A stretch of DNA of 64,000 nucleotides from assembly GCA_029582265.1 (NCBI GenBank), contig CM055821.1, positions 46,600,473-46,664,472 on the forward strand, written 5' to 3'. The notes beneath the pieces are model-generated. The model was not told the origin of the DNA and ran no database searches. It saw nothing but the letters and a program-made list of their open reading frames with translations. The position numbers and the translations under genes were made by a program. Shown in pieces: positions 12,401 to 20,909 of this stretch; the first letter of the stretch is position 1; each line of letters begins with the position of its first letter. This DNA is from Zoroaster sp. YZ-2022. Its lineage: Eukaryota > Echinodermata > Asteroidea > Forcipulatida > Zoroasteridae.

Positions 12401-12808
12401 CAATACAAATTGGTCGGTTTCATTACGAATTGGAATTTTGAAATGTCGGTAGCTATCCATGAGTCGTATAGGCTTCGCGCTCGCAATGCACGCCTGTGAT
12501 TTGAATGTGTCATTGGTCTGAACCGAAACAACTCTATTTCCCCCCCCAAAAAAAATATTAATAGTAATTATAAAAGTAAATAATAAAAGTAAATAAATAA
12601 ATAAGTCAACTCATATTTTGATTGGTAACCTTTTTGTACAGAATTGGAGCAGAGAGTCGATTTTGAGCTTCGTCAGGGTAATCTCAGCAGTACATACATC
12701 TCAGCGTTGACGTCACACAGCTCTTACTGGTCCTCAGCGGATCTCTCCTTGTTCATGATGACTCAACTCTTCCCAGAGTACCTTGCCACTGGATCAGCAC
12801 GGACATAG
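339..12808 (+). CDS. DDHD1: DDHD1-type intracellular phospholipase A1, 3' part of gene (8 coding exons)
   Basis: Coding exons are 339-486, 1405-1633, 2294-2559, 3329-3407, 4885-5034, 6880-7123, 9366-9518 and 12642-12808. All have AG acceptors and GT donors and their phases join without a frameshift, giving 477 residues and a TAG stop. The order matches DDHD1: VVHGVGQ beta-strand/oxyanion region, VEWRSSLSLD, the lipase serine elbow AHSLGCVIVYD (GXSXG-like, with Ala in the first position), then the DDHD domain with HPADPIAYRLEPL and the C-terminal TSHSSYWSSAD carrying the His and last Asp. The family hydrolyses phosphatidic acid and phosphatidylinositol at sn-1 on cytosolic faces of mitochondria and ER/Golgi. 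The phrases GGKVSIFAHSLGCV and TGWNP fit DDHD1 better than DDHD2 or SEC23IP. The N-terminal exons are outside the window. The enzyme call is firm; the paralogue call is based on remembered family sequence. Confidence 0.93.
715..1040 (+). mobile_element. non-LTR retrotransposon 3' fragment (ORF2 C-terminus)
   Basis: One frame ends with the C-terminal tail typical of CR1-like reverse transcriptase ORFs (SFFPRTASLWNSLPD, FPPSYNLDGFK), then a stop and a short 3' region ending in an A-rich stretch. Only the last 75 or so residues remain, so this is a 5'-truncated copy. The exact clade is uncertain. Confidence 0.65.
1160..1345 (-). mobile_element. second copy of the same non-LTR 3' end, inverted
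   Basis: Read on the minus strand, this matches the end of 715-1040: GTTTCCCTCCATCCTAC, the AAGAGGAAT region, GGCTTTTAGCCTTGTTTGG. The two fragments lie tail to tail about 120 bp apart inside one DDHD1 intron. Confidence 0.7.
1405..1633 (+). CDS. DDHD1: DDHD1 exon with VEWRSSLSLD
   Basis: The acceptor is CTTCTTCCAG and the donor is GTAAGA. It is 229 bases and ends in phase 0. It encodes HFPDLKD, VEFLPVEWRSSL, ITPQKLKGLR and MDILYYTSPLYRSE, all hallmarks of the family between the HG motif and the serine elbow. Confidence 0.92.
1656..2178. mobile_element. MITE family B, fold-back copy at TTAA
   Basis: Two long arms are near-perfect inverted copies about the centre near 1920 and are full of GGTCAAA/TTTGACC iterations. 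The right end is AGGGGGG followed by TTAA (2179-2182). The left end (CCTCCTACTACTACAAGGG) has lost its TTAA. Family B ends CCCTCCTAC...GTAGGAGGG plus TTAA flanks resemble piggyBac-class non-autonomous elements. Confidence 0.8.
2294..2559 (+). CDS. DDHD1: DDHD1 exon with catalytic serine elbow
   Basis: The acceptor is TTTTTCAG and the donor is GTATGC. It encodes CRLYSIFCSRNPGF, the elbow FAHSLGCVIVYD with the nucleophile serine, TGWNP and a charged stretch. It ends with two bases of a Lys codon that the 3329 exon completes. Confidence 0.93.
2855..3145 (+). mobile_element. MITE family D, diverged copy
   Basis: The start GAGTGTACGCCTTTGGTA and the interior GTTGGTGAAGGTATCAAACA followed by a run ending CAGTGTTAATTTCTGTACA match the family D copies at 21878-22228, 39770-40090 and 52455-52735. 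The ends are worn. Confidence 0.6.
3329..3407 (+). CDS. DDHD1: DDHD1 short exon (KVAELEDRL)
   Basis: This is a 79-base exon with acceptor ACCAACAG and donor GTAAGT. One base completes Lys, then VAELEDRLLATNQ and a Lys/Pro linker that leads to the DDHD domain. It fits the helix between elbow and DDHD domain in the family. Confidence 0.88.
3521..3894 (+). mobile_element. tRNA-derived SINE, variant B
   Basis: A tRNA-like head (GGTCGAGCGG as A box, GGGTTCGAATCC as B box) is followed by the shared body CTTGTGTCCTTGAGCAAGAC and the 3' region ending TATATAAGTCCACATTATT plus ATT repeats. It lies in a DDHD1 intron. A sibling of the same variant lies at 55901-56264. Confidence 0.9.
4285..4455 (+). mobile_element. 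MITE family C, partial copy
   Basis: The interior ACATGATAAGGTCATATTA, GCTGCTGCATAAATGAGCC and the right end GATACTGCCCTTTTAA match other family C copies. The left end is missing or unrecognisable. Confidence 0.7.
4456..4884. other. intron sequence, nothing recognised
   Basis: AT-rich intron before the 4885 exon. I see no repeat family or reading frame here. Confidence 0.5.
4885..5034 (+). CDS. DDHD1: DDHD1 exon, start of DDHD domain
   Basis: The acceptor is CTATTTAG and the donor is GTAAGT; 50 whole codons. It encodes FFCVGSPLAVFLVMRG and ends IFNIYHPADPI, so the first Asp of the DDHD motif is present. The following exon continues AYRLEPL without a gap. Confidence 0.94.
5050..5214 (+). repeat. 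lead sequence of a DDHD1-intron repeat (copy 1)
   Basis: This begins about 15 bases after the 5' splice site. It shares CAGGATTTTTCCTGATTT, ACAAATCTCCCTTT, GAAGTAGCCAC and GTCTGTAAATCCTCCAAAAT with 7137-7315, and more weakly with 9570-9700. Confidence 0.8.
5215..5972 (+). repeat. 58-bp minisatellite, about 13 copies
   Basis: The unit begins GAGGTTCAGTGGGCTTTGTC and contains CTCTAGACCAAAGGGAGACC. The spacing is 58 bases, with one unit shortened by a two-base deletion near 5535. Two unit types alternate (CTCACTAC and CCTGCTAC), which points to a two-unit higher-order repeat. Confidence 0.93.
6030..6330 (+). mobile_element. MITE family D-like copy
   Basis: It shares GGCACTATACATTAAAG, the TCTGTCTCGGGTGCTATCAT region and GACAGGTTGGTGTGGATA with family D. 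The ends are poorly kept. Confidence 0.5.
6555..6770 (+). mobile_element. MITE family C
   Basis: The left side is TTAA (6551-6554) then AGGGGCAGTATCGTCACGAT; the right end is ACTGCCCCT followed by CTAA, a one-base change from TTAA. The whole element folds back on itself. Three tandem starts (AAAGGGGCTT) precede it. Confidence 0.8.
6880..7123 (+). CDS. DDHD1: DDHD1 exon with AYRLEPL
   Basis: The acceptor is GCTCATTAG and the donor is GTATGT. It starts AYRLEPLMLKHY, the signature right after the first DDHD Asp, then a low-complexity Ser/Thr/Ala linker of about 60 residues that in the family separates the two halves of the domain. Confidence 0.94.
7137..7610 (+). repeat. DDHD1-intron repeat copy 2 with 58-bp minisatellite (5 copies)
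   Basis: It starts about 14 bases after the donor of the 7123 exon with the same lead as 5050-5214, then five units of the 58-bp array (7317-7605). Units here carry GGGAGACGCAGG or GGGAGACCCAGG variants. Confidence 0.9.
7898..8040 (+). repeat. 43-bp tandem repeat inside the MITE, about 3.3 copies
   Basis: Units start at 7898, 7941, 7984 and 8027 (partial). Each begins TTTTGGAGGATTGAGGATGA and ends AACATGAGGA. It is built from the subterminal motif of family A. Confidence 0.88.
8161..8427. mobile_element. 267-bp inverted-repeat element nested in the MITE
   Basis: The two ends are ACCCTGCCAGACGCA and TGCGTCTGGCAGGGT, a perfect 15-bp inverted repeat. The interior is unlike the surrounding family A sequence. 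The superfamily is not clear and the target duplication is ambiguous. Confidence 0.7.
8466..8491. repeat. 26-bp perfect palindrome
   Basis: ACTAGGTCACACA is followed directly by its exact reverse complement. Short GTACACCAGTACACAGTATA-type repeats follow at 8490-8545. Confidence 0.9.
8890..9164. mobile_element. MITE family B inserted in a SINE at TTAA
   Basis: TTAA lies at 8886-8889 and 9165-9168. The ends are CCCTCCTACTACTACAAGGG and AGTAGGAGGG. The SINE copy at 53470-53817 has a single TTAA at the matching spot, so both the insertion and its four-base duplication are direct. Confidence 0.93.
9366..9518 (+). CDS. DDHD1: DDHD1 exon (GGFLARFSRS...)
   Basis: The acceptor is TTGTCTGTAG and the donor is GTAAGT; 153 bases that complete a Glu codon. 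It encodes GIGGFLARF and an acidic linker (DALEDLQRAVDRFDED) before the last exon. The 'gmlFSRF'-type segment has a counterpart in DDHD1. Confidence 0.85.
9570..9935 (+). repeat. DDHD1-intron repeat copy 3, diverged
   Basis: It starts about 50 bases after the donor of the 9518 exon. It keeps TTCTCCAGATTCATTCCTGA, ACAAATCTTCCCCTCTC, GGTAGCC and GAGCCTGTAAAT from the other two copies. A single weak unit-like piece (GGGGTTCAGCCCTCTGGACC) lies at its end. Confidence 0.55.
10334..12142 (+). mobile_element. MITE family A carrying an expanded minisatellite
   Basis: TTAA lies at 10330-10333 and 12143-12146. The left end is CCCTAACCCTCCC and the right end GGGAGTTAGGG. The first 320 bases match the 298-bp element at 39231-39528 read in reverse; the last 1.5 kb is the 44-bp array grown from its right end. 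Confidence 0.92.
10649..12140 (+). repeat. 44-bp minisatellite, 34 copies
   Basis: The unit contains CAGGTTATGTGTAAGCAAAT and GGGCCTAGGGAGTTAGGAAG. CAGGTTATGT recurs every 44 bases from 10653 to 12105. Early units show a T/T/G/G pattern at GAAG(T/G)ATT, and an AATTAGG variant recurs exactly ten units apart (11211, 11651), so blocks of units were duplicated. Confidence 0.97.
12642..12808 (+). CDS. DDHD1: DDHD1 last coding exon
   Basis: The acceptor is TTTTGTACAG. It encodes RVDFELRQG, then SALTSHSSYWSSADLSLFMM with the conserved His and final Asp of the DDHD motif, and ends SART followed by TAG. Confidence 0.94.
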
Positions 12809-13133
12809 TCTATGGCTCTTGGTAAGAAAAATCAATCAATGTCTCTGTGTTTCACACAAACTTTTTTGTCTCTTGCCGTACCAGTGTTTCATAATTAAAA
12901 ATAAATTTTGCCGCCTTGAAAAATTTTGCCTGACATGACCTGAGGTTGTGTTCTAAAATAGAGCACTATTTGGTCAAGTGATATAGTACCATCCGCCCTT
13001 TGCCATTTATGATGTACCATTAAGTTTTGGTATAGACTTTTATCACACAGTGGCTATCATGGTTTTTTATACACAAGTCTATGAAGGTCAGAATGAGGCT
13101 AATGAACAAAATAGTCTGGTTTCTATGATTTGT

Positions 13134-13548
13134 AATTCTAACCAGAAACTTATTTCTGATGTCAAATTCTTGACCAGAAACAAGACGGCATAGCTACGCA
13201 AAAACGCGAACGTATCCAGAAAATTGTTTTCAGTTTGTGACGTGTTCAATCATCAACATTTCTCAAAATATACGGTGTAATTCAAATTTTGGCAAAATAG
13301 AACTCACTCGTGAGTGCTAGAAATAAACTTGAAAGATATACTGGTATACGAACAATCATTTCATCATGTTTTAACAAATTAACAAAACTTTTGTTACTTT
13401 TTATAATCTGCCATCTTGAAACCAAACGTAACCGATCACAAACTTTGTTTCACGTTTGGTCAGAACAATGACGTAATCGCAGCACAACCGAACTCATGAA
13501 AACACTTAACCAATAACCAAAGCCCAAACATGTTTCTGGTTACAGTCA
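13134..13548. mobile_element. possible inverted-repeat element in the DDHD1 3' region
   Basis: The inner ends AACCAGAAAC and GTTTCTGGTT are inverted. CTATGATTTGT occurs at 13123-13133 and again at 13549-13559, as a direct flank. An 11-base duplication is longer than usual, so the class is open. Confidence 0.4.
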
Positions 13549-14008
13549 CTATGATTTGTGGATCTCCTTCATAGCAATTGTTTAATTTGCCCTAAGGGAA
13601 CTTGACAAAGATGGCCTCTGTATGAAAAGTACTCTAATGTATTTGGTTTTTAGCAGTGCCCCCTCTATGGCGAGAATAGGCTCATCATAGACAACACATG
13701 GGGGTACTTTACCATGGTATCAATGCACACAAAGTATGTCGGCATTGCACTTAGACTACACATATTGCCAAATCCATGTAGTATTGTGTCATGGTTACTG
13801 TATGTTTAGTTAATTCTATTTGACATTATATATTGTATAATACATGTAATAAGCACATGTTTGCTTGTCTAGGATGAGTTAGTTGCTTATGTCTAGCAGT
13901 GTTGCAAAGCAATTGTATATCACCATGCTGAGAGTTGGGAACCTGAACCAGCCACACCAACAGTTAATAATGTAACCACCCATAAAACTGTTAAACCTTA
14001 AACAGCCT

Positions 14009-14014
14009 AATAAA
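14009..14014 (+). promoter_or_regulatory. candidate poly(A) signal of DDHD1
   Basis: AATAAA in CCTAATAAAGTAATTTG, 1.2 kb after the stop codon and just before the hairpin at 14020-14140. Confidence 0.5.
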
Positions 14015-14019
14015 GTAAT

Positions 14020-14140
14020 TTGATTTAATTTTGCCCTACACCGACGTGTGTATAGCACTGTATACTCAGTGCTTTCCGAGTGTCTGTGAAAAAACTACAC
14101 AGTGCTATACACACGTCGGTGTAGGGCAAAATTAAATCAA
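14020..14140. repeat. perfect 42-bp-arm hairpin
   Basis: The left arm 14020-14061 starts TTGATTTAATTTTGCCCTAC; the right arm 14099-14140 is its exact reverse complement; the loop is 37 bases. It begins six bases after the AATAAA. Confidence 0.95.
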
Positions 14141-14269
14141 TTGTTTATCACCCGACGCAAGAATTTCACCAACCTATAAAGTAAATTGAGATATTCATTG
14201 ACATCTTGTAATTTAAGAGACATTATCTTATGGGTTTGAATGTTTTTATTCTTTGTTGTCTATAAGGCC

Positions 14270-14635
14270 CAAATAAAATGTCTCCTGTTTTTGTTCTTAG
14301 GTCGGCTTTAAAATCAGTGTGGTGACACACTTTATTTGGTTGAAATCTTTTTATTTTGCCAACGGAGAAATACATGATACATGAATATGCGGTTATGGAA
14401 ACCAAATTCCCATACACAAAGTATGGTGGCTAAGAGAGGCAGCACAAACGTTCATACCCCTATGTGAAAAAGTCGTTTAAAACACAGCGCTGTAGGATTC
14501 CAATTGATCCAGCAATTTTGGCTGCAATTGGACATCGTTTCATAGCACAAAAAAAAGAAAATTAAAAATGCCAACGTTGCAGGTCTGAGGCAACGCGCTC
14601 GGAGACCAGAAATCGGAGACTTTTTTTTTTGCCTA
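14270..14635 (+). mobile_element. MITE family E
   Basis: It shares CCCATACACAAAGTATGGTG, CAATTGATCCAGCAATTTTG and GACATCGTTTCATAGCA with four other copies. The right end GACCAGAAATCGGAGACTTT pairs with the degraded left end AATGTCTCCTG. Confidence 0.8.
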
Positions 14636-14639
14636 ACAA

Positions 14640-15330
14640 AAGATGTTGAGGAATACAGAGTGTATAGACTAATCCGCCAACCATTATTACTGGGCACCAC
14701 CATAACTGCGGGGTACCAGTATTCTGCATCAAGCATTTATCTACGTAGTCTAGGGCTACTGGACCAATACTGTGCACTCAATTTAACAAAGCCAGTGTAC
14801 TGCATAATTACATGTTAGGCATGCGTGCAATGTAGTTCCACCACAGTAATGGCAGAAAACAGTGGTCAACAGATGGATTTTTGTACAAAGTCCATCATAC
14901 AACTCAGTTTGTGTTGGTGTTAATGTATTGTGCATTTCCTGTAAGTTTTTACCAAAAAATCTGAAAATCTGAAGAAAAAATATCTATATTGAGTTGTACT
15001 TGTAAAGTACAATCTTTTCCTACTTGAAAAAAATCCTTGATTTGGGAAATAACTGAAGTAATCATCCCAAAGTAGATTTATATATATTGAAATCTTTTTA
15101 TTGCTACTATCCAACATTGTAATAGATGCAATATATTTTTTTCTGATGAAATTTTGTTACATTAGTGTAGATATAAGTAATTTTTATAAAGTAGTTAATA
15201 ATTAGTAGTTATCCAATAGGGCTTTCATCGACCATATTTGTACTAAAATAAACAGTGGTTTATATAAAATATTGAATATACAAGAAGAGCAATTATTACA
15301 GTTTGCTCTTGTTCAGTATTTTATGTCAAG
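14640..15330. other. intergenic, nothing recognised
   Basis: AT-rich sequence between the family E copy and the next SINE. I see no gene or named repeat. Confidence 0.5.
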
Positions 15331-15334
15331 CGGA

Positions 15335-15940
15335 GTGTCGTGACCGAGCGGTCTAGCTTACCGGACTCAAGTTCTGGTGTTAGCAGCAGAATGTGGGTTC
15401 GAATCCCGGCCGTGACACTTGTGTCCTTGAGCAAGACACTTAACCAGTTCGCGTCGGAGGCCGTGTATACACGCAATTTTTTTTTGGACAGCGGATCGGA
15501 GAGCGTCTAAACACGCCACAGGATTCTCGGGAATATTTGTATAGATTCCCGGTCGACGTGGCAACGAGCCATAAGCATACGGTGGAAGACGCGGTCTCCC
15601 CGGTCACGCTCTGTTGAGCACCATTGGTCGTGTTTGTGCGGTAAAAATAAACCCGCCACGGGGTTCGGAAAAACTTTTTTATTCCCGGTGCGAACTGGTT
15701 AACCATAATTGCTTCTCTCCACCCAGGGGTTAAATGGGTACCTGTGAGGGCAGAGTTGGTTGATTAGCCCTATATGCGCTGTAATGGCAGCAATTGAGCT
15801 GTATACTCCCCAGGGAGCTGAGGTGGTTTCAGGAATGATTTATGAGCCTTATGAGCAGGGGTAATAATATGCGCCTTGAGCACCACTCAGTTGGTGGATA
15901 CGTGCGCTATGTAAGTCCACACATTATTATTATTATTATT
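15335..15940 (+). mobile_element. tRNA-Leu-like SINE variant A, split by a TTAA element
   Basis: The head has A box TGACCGAGCGG and B box GGTTCGAATCC. The SINE body is continuous on either side of 15444-15698: GCAAGACACTTAA ... TTAACCATAATTGCTTCTC. It ends with ATT repeats. Confidence 0.93.
15444..15698. mobile_element. 255-bp TTAA-flanked element inside the SINE
   Basis: TTAA lies at 15440-15443 and 15699-15702, while intact SINE copies (e.g. 42432-42786) have a single TTAA there. The ends are CCAGTTCGC and GCGAACTGG. It is clearly richer in GC than its surroundings and unrelated in sequence to families A-D. Confidence 0.93.
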
Positions 15941-16103
15941 AAGCGTTGGATTTCAGTCCCTTCCTATTAAAATCTTATTGTGTTTTCTCTTGTTTGTTTG
16001 ATGGTTTCGCCAGTTATTTAGAATTGTTTTTTTTTCTTTGTTTCCATCAAAGATTATTAAGCTACAGTGCCTATCCACATACTGTTGAGGGCGCATGTTT
16101 TAA

Positions 16104-16320
16104 AGGGACAATATTGTCATGATTAACAGGGCATTGAATCGGGATGCTAATTTTAGATTAACTCAGTGACTGAAAATAATACCCCAATATGATAAAGTCA
16201 TATTAATGTTGCTGCTGCATAAATGAGCTAGTAATTTTCAGTCACTGTGTTCATCTTAAACTAGGACGTTGATTCAGTGCCCTGTTGAAAGTCTGCTCTG
16301 ATCGTGACGATACTGTCCCT
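16104..16320. mobile_element. MITE family C
   Basis: The ends are TTAA (16100-16103) AGGGACAATATTGTCATGAT and ATCGTGACGATACTGTCCCT TTAA (16321-16324). The two halves pair along most of the element. Confidence 0.92.
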
Positions 16321-16321
16321 T

Positions 16322-16650
16322 TAAAGGCAGTATTGTCAAAAACATAAATGATGACACTTTTACATAAACTTACTCGATGTTAAGTTGATGATGGTATCAA
16401 ATGGCCCGTGAAATGCTGCAGTTAAGAATAGTCAAACATTATTTCCCAATTATGTAATTTAGAATTTTGATAAGAAAAAAATTCCAAGTTGGAATGTATG
16501 CAAAGTTTGTGTTCGCCAATCAGCATTTCATTTCTGAATGCATTTTTGCTATTTTCTCATTAACAACACACTGAAATGCATTCTTAAGAGCTTCAAATTC
16601 ACATGAAGAATTGAAAAAGACAAAGCAGAATTGAAATTTACCAATGGTAT
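16322..16650 (+). mobile_element. MITE family D-like copy abutting family C
   Basis: It begins GGCAGTATTGTCAAAAACAT and has AAGTTGATGATGGTATCAAA as in other family D copies. The boundaries are uncertain. Confidence 0.5.
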
Positions 16651-17810
16651 ATTTTTCAGGGATGGACCGTAACACCTCCCTGCCTGACAGGGTGGGTACA
16701 TTTGCTCTCAGGCCTGGTGACCAAAACACTTTCAGACTGAATGTTGTGATACTTAAATAAAACTACTGTCAGGCAAGTAAATTTGTAGACTTACCTGCCT
16801 GAACATGTAGTGTAAAGTTAAGATCCAGGGCTGTGTATTTTCTCTTAAGATCACCTCTTGATCGACAAGACAGTGTTAGTCCGTATCATAAAGTGCATTT
16901 TGCAGTTGATGTAATATCCTTGAAATCATTGGCTGTTAGCATGCATTCACTGGTGCATACACACATTGAGTGTATTCACAAGGTTCAACTATCAGCAGAA
17001 CGTGCCCCCTAGGGAGGCTCAGATGTGCACAGAGCGATTAGGCTTTTTTCATTTCAATTGTTGGTGTTACAACACATAACAATTTTATAGGTCTCGTTGA
17101 ACAAATAATAATTTGAGCCACCATGGGAAAATTTTGGCGGTAAGATTTCAAGCAGAAATTTTTTGTTTGACAGAATTTTCCCACGAGGAGGATCAAATGT
17201 GTGTGTGAATTGTACAATGCAATTTCACCCCTGACAAGCCTGATTGTTTGTCTTTCTGGGACATGCCTTGGTGTTACATCTGAATGGATCACGTTCATGT
17301 GTAACATCTGTAAAATTTGGTATAGGTGATTAGTTCTCAAAAGGTTCTGTAACCCAACCAAACTAAATCCGTCAGCTGGCTTTGTGCAGTTATCCAGACA
17401 TAATCTGACCTAACTCTTTATAGACCCGCTTTTTTTCCATCAACCTAGTTCCGTCCCTTATTGAAAGAAATTCCTTTTTGTGTTTCCAGCCTGATGTAAT
17501 ACACAGTGCAAATTTGGGGTTTTTGTCGGAACATATCTTGGGTGAATATTTACTGTTCACTTTTCTAACCTTGTATGCTATATCTCGTATGTAAGACATG
17601 CTTGTGTACACGCACTTTGTGTTGGTGCCATATACCAACACAATTTGATGTTTGCCAACGGAAACAACATCACAGTTTAATTGTTAGAATTAATGCTTCA
17701 GCCATATTTAATGTGAATGAAACAAATTATAATCAAAGCTTATGGCATTTTGCCAAATTATTCGGTACCATAGCTTTAAGTCAAACGTATAATCTTTCTA
17801 TCAATATGGA
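16651..17810. other. intergenic, nothing recognised
   Basis: No repeat family or coding signal that I can support. Open frames here are short and have no recognisable domain. Confidence 0.5.
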
Positions 17811-17817
17811 TTTTTAA

Positions 17818-18035
17818 AGGGCCAGTACTGTCACAATCAACAGGGCATGGAATTAGAGCGCTAGTTTTAGATTAACTCAGTGACTGAAAATAGTACCCCA
17901 CATGATAAGGTCATACTACCGTTGCTGATGCATAAATGAGCCAGTAATTTTCAGTCACTGTATTCATCTTCAACTAGGATGTCGATTCCATATGCCATAT
18001 TGAAAGTCTACTCTAATCGTGCCGATATTGCCCCT
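17818..18035. mobile_element. MITE family C
   Basis: TTAA lies at 17814-17817 and 18036-18039. The ends are AGGGCCAGTACTGTCACAAT and CGATATTGCCCCT. The interior carries ACATGATAAGGTCATACTAC. Confidence 0.9.
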
Positions 18036-18287
18036 TTAAATATAGATGTTTCTCATGGTAACTTTCACTTACTTTTAAATATTAAGCAAATTATTCAATG
18101 TCCTCTTTAAATAAAACTCACTGGACAGTACTGCTCTAACTTGTAACATGCTGTGCAGTGTAGGTCAAGGTACAGTGTTGTTCTTTTGTCTGGGTTTATT
18201 ATTAACACACAAGCAGACAGAGATTTCTGTGTGTATACAAAGAGAACAATGCATCAAAAATGGTTTTGAGTCCATCAGTTTAGGCCA

Positions 18288-18605
18288 CAAAAAAAGACTC
18301 CAGTTTCTGGTCATAGGTCAGCTCGATGTGGTAATCTTTAAAAAAAAAAAAAAAAGATATATGTTAACATGTATTCGCGGTTATTGAAACCAGATCAAAT
18401 TTCCTATACACAAAGTATGGTGGCTAAGAGAGGCCACACAAATCAGACAAACTTTCATACCCCTACTAAAACAGTGTTGCAGAATTCCAATCGATCCAGC
18501 AATTTTGGCTACAATTGGACATCGTTTCATAGCAAAAAATAAATAAACAAAAATGCTAATGCGCAGATCTGAGGTGACCAGAAACTAGAGTTTTTTGGGT
18601 CTTTT
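18288..18605 (+). mobile_element. MITE family E
   Basis: The left end is AAGACTCCAGTTTCTGGTCA, the right end GACCAGAAACTAGAGTTTTT. It shares the CACAAAGTATGGTGGCTAAG core. It ends with a single copy of the region that is an 18-bp array in the 22945 copy. Confidence 0.85.
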
Positions 18606-19531
18606 TACTGATAGGGTAACAAACCTAATGCAAGTTTCATGTGAATAATGTCTGGTACACTGACTCAAGTCAGTGGCAAGTGCATACATGTGTATTTGAA
18701 TTTGAATTCCCCAGACTTATACACTGTTGCTATACCATGTGATTCAGGGCAAGCTCTTTTATAGTAATGTTAGAGAAGTGCAATAACAATACACAGTATG
18801 AAACAAAAGTACCAGACTTTTCCGAGCTGAGGTTATTATGCAAAAGCTTGACCCAAATCATTTGATATATCATGTGATAAGTCTGGAAAAATCCAATTTA
18901 GGTATGCACTGGTCACCGAGTTGTTGAATATGTTCATAGCTGCCAACTATTACAAATTTTTAGTAATTATTACAAATTTTTTCAGGAATTATGAAAGTAC
19001 GAATTGCTCTTTAAAAATTACGAATTTCAAGTTTTCCGCCCAACGAAAAAAAAAGCCCTTGATAAAGCACCATTTTATGAGCATTCGGGTAAAATCACGT
19101 ATAACGATGGTAAAAATCAGAATTGGTACCCCTTTCGAATATTTTCATACGTGTAGTGTGCTATAATAAATAAGTTCTGAATTACCGAAAAGTATTATGG
19201 ATGTAAATTAGCATAGTATCGATACCTTACTTGTCGGGGTACCAGTTTGTGGGATGTAGTAATGGGTAATAAACAGGAACCAGCAAAGATCCTACAGTTT
19301 CATCATGGCACCCGCCACTGTGTAAACGTGCAATCGGAAGTGAGAAAAGTTTCATTACTAATTGGAATTTTGAAATGTTGGCAGCTATGTATGTTAAATA
19401 ATGAGTGATACATCTTAAGTGTATCTGTAATGTGCTAATGTTTGTCTATCAGTTAATTTGCTGCCGATAGTACAGTATCATTATTTTAATTATACAAATG
19501 TGTTTAATTTATTTCTTATTTGTTGCTTATT
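18606..19531. other. intergenic, nothing recognised
   Basis: AT-rich. A short repeat CTGCCAACTATTACAAATTT (18941, also near 12284) suggests another dispersed element, but I could not define ends. Confidence 0.4.
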
Positions 19532-19535
19532 TTAA

Positions 19536-20207
19536 AGGTGCAGTATTGTCACGATCGGAGCAGACTTTTGACTGGGCATGGAATTGGTGTCCTAGTCTCA
19601 GAAGAACTCAGTGACTGAAAATTGTAAAAATGCTGGCCAAGATAACGGGGCACAATAAGATCATATTACCATGGCTGATGCATAAATATCATTATAATGC
19701 ATTATTTACAACGCAGCCACAGTAATATGATCTTATTCCACCCTGTTACACTGGTCTACAGCCAAAATGCTTCCGAAACTTGTCAAACTTGACTAATTAT
19801 AGGTCACTGAGAATGGAAATGATGCTTAAAATTGTTGATTAGCTCTAGTTTTCAAGATCTATATGTACATGTGTACACGTATGGGAATAGCGTATGATAA
19901 TTCATGATTAAAAATCTGCTATGTACACCATATACATAGTACGTAAAATGTAAAAACTTAAATTTCTTGGAAACAGTAGCCAATCAGCAATTTTAATTGT
20001 CATATTTGAATTCAGCACATCAAAATCCATAATAAATAGCACATTTTATCTCCGAAGCAGACAACTTTAAAAAAATTGTTGACCAGTGTTATTTAGGCCA
20101 GTGCCCACTGATGGGACAGTATTTCAGTCACTCAGTTCATCCTAAACTAGGATACAGATTCCATGCCCTGTCAAAAGTCTGCTCCGATAGTGATGATATT
20201 GTCCCTT
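19536..20207. mobile_element. MITE family C, long copy (672 bp)
   Basis: TTAA lies at 19532-19535 and 20208-20211. The ends are AGGTGCAGTATTGTCACGAT and GATGATATTGTCCCTT. The middle is about 450 bp longer than in the other copies. Confidence 0.82.
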
Positions 20208-20643
20208 TTAAAGCATGAAAATACCTGCATATATATTTTTGTTGCTGTTTCATAAATGTAAATAAAAGCTTATGAGGAAAAACAGGTTATAATGTCATAT
20301 TGGGGATTGCGTTGAAGGATTAGCAGTGACCATACCTTGTCGATCACTCAAGTCTTTCAGTCTTGAGAACAAGAGCAATGTGTCATTTGCTATGATGATG
20401 CTGTTCCTCATGTTCAAAATGCTGATTGCAATTTTGCTAATACTTTTATTTATTTATTAGTCATTTAAGTGATTAATAATTTGTTGGGAATATGCAATGT
20501 ATTAATACTAGCCTTTATATTAGTGCAGTTGTTTAGATGTGCCTTGCCATCACAATGGTGCATGGGAGTCACCCATTATTTCAACATTTTAAAAAGTGCA
20601 AATTTTACAAATTTTCACCCCACCCATCAGAAGATTATTTTAA

Positions 20644-20905
20644 CCCTAACCACTCCAAATCCTGTAAAATCCTCCAAGGGCCACTTTTTGGGAAAAATTC
20701 AGCACTGTTGGAAACTGGTACTTTCACCTCTTGAAATGGGGCAAAATTACTACCTGGCAAGAAGTGCAGGCCATAAGTGCTGACTATGAAAGATCAACGA
20801 ATATGCATGGTGCATTCTGAAGATAAGGGCATGTTTCCAAAAGTGCACTGATGGATTTTGGAGGATTCAGGAAGGTTCCTAGCCAGAATACCTAGGGGGT
20901 TAGGG
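20644..20905. mobile_element. MITE family A, short subtype
   Basis: TTAA lies at 20640-20643 and 20906-20909. The ends are CCCTAACCACTCC and CTAGGGGGTTAGGG. The same subtype lies at 58764-59006 and, inverted, at 45153-45387. Confidence 0.92.
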
Positions 20906-20909
20906 TTAA

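Larger units (their letters stand above)
12809..14020 (+). other. probable DDHD1 3' untranslated region
   Basis: There is no frame of note. It runs from the stop codon to an AATAAA at 14009-14014, the first good poly(A) signal downstream. It includes a possible 415-bp element (13134-13548). The true end of the transcript cannot be proved from the sequence. Confidence 0.5.
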
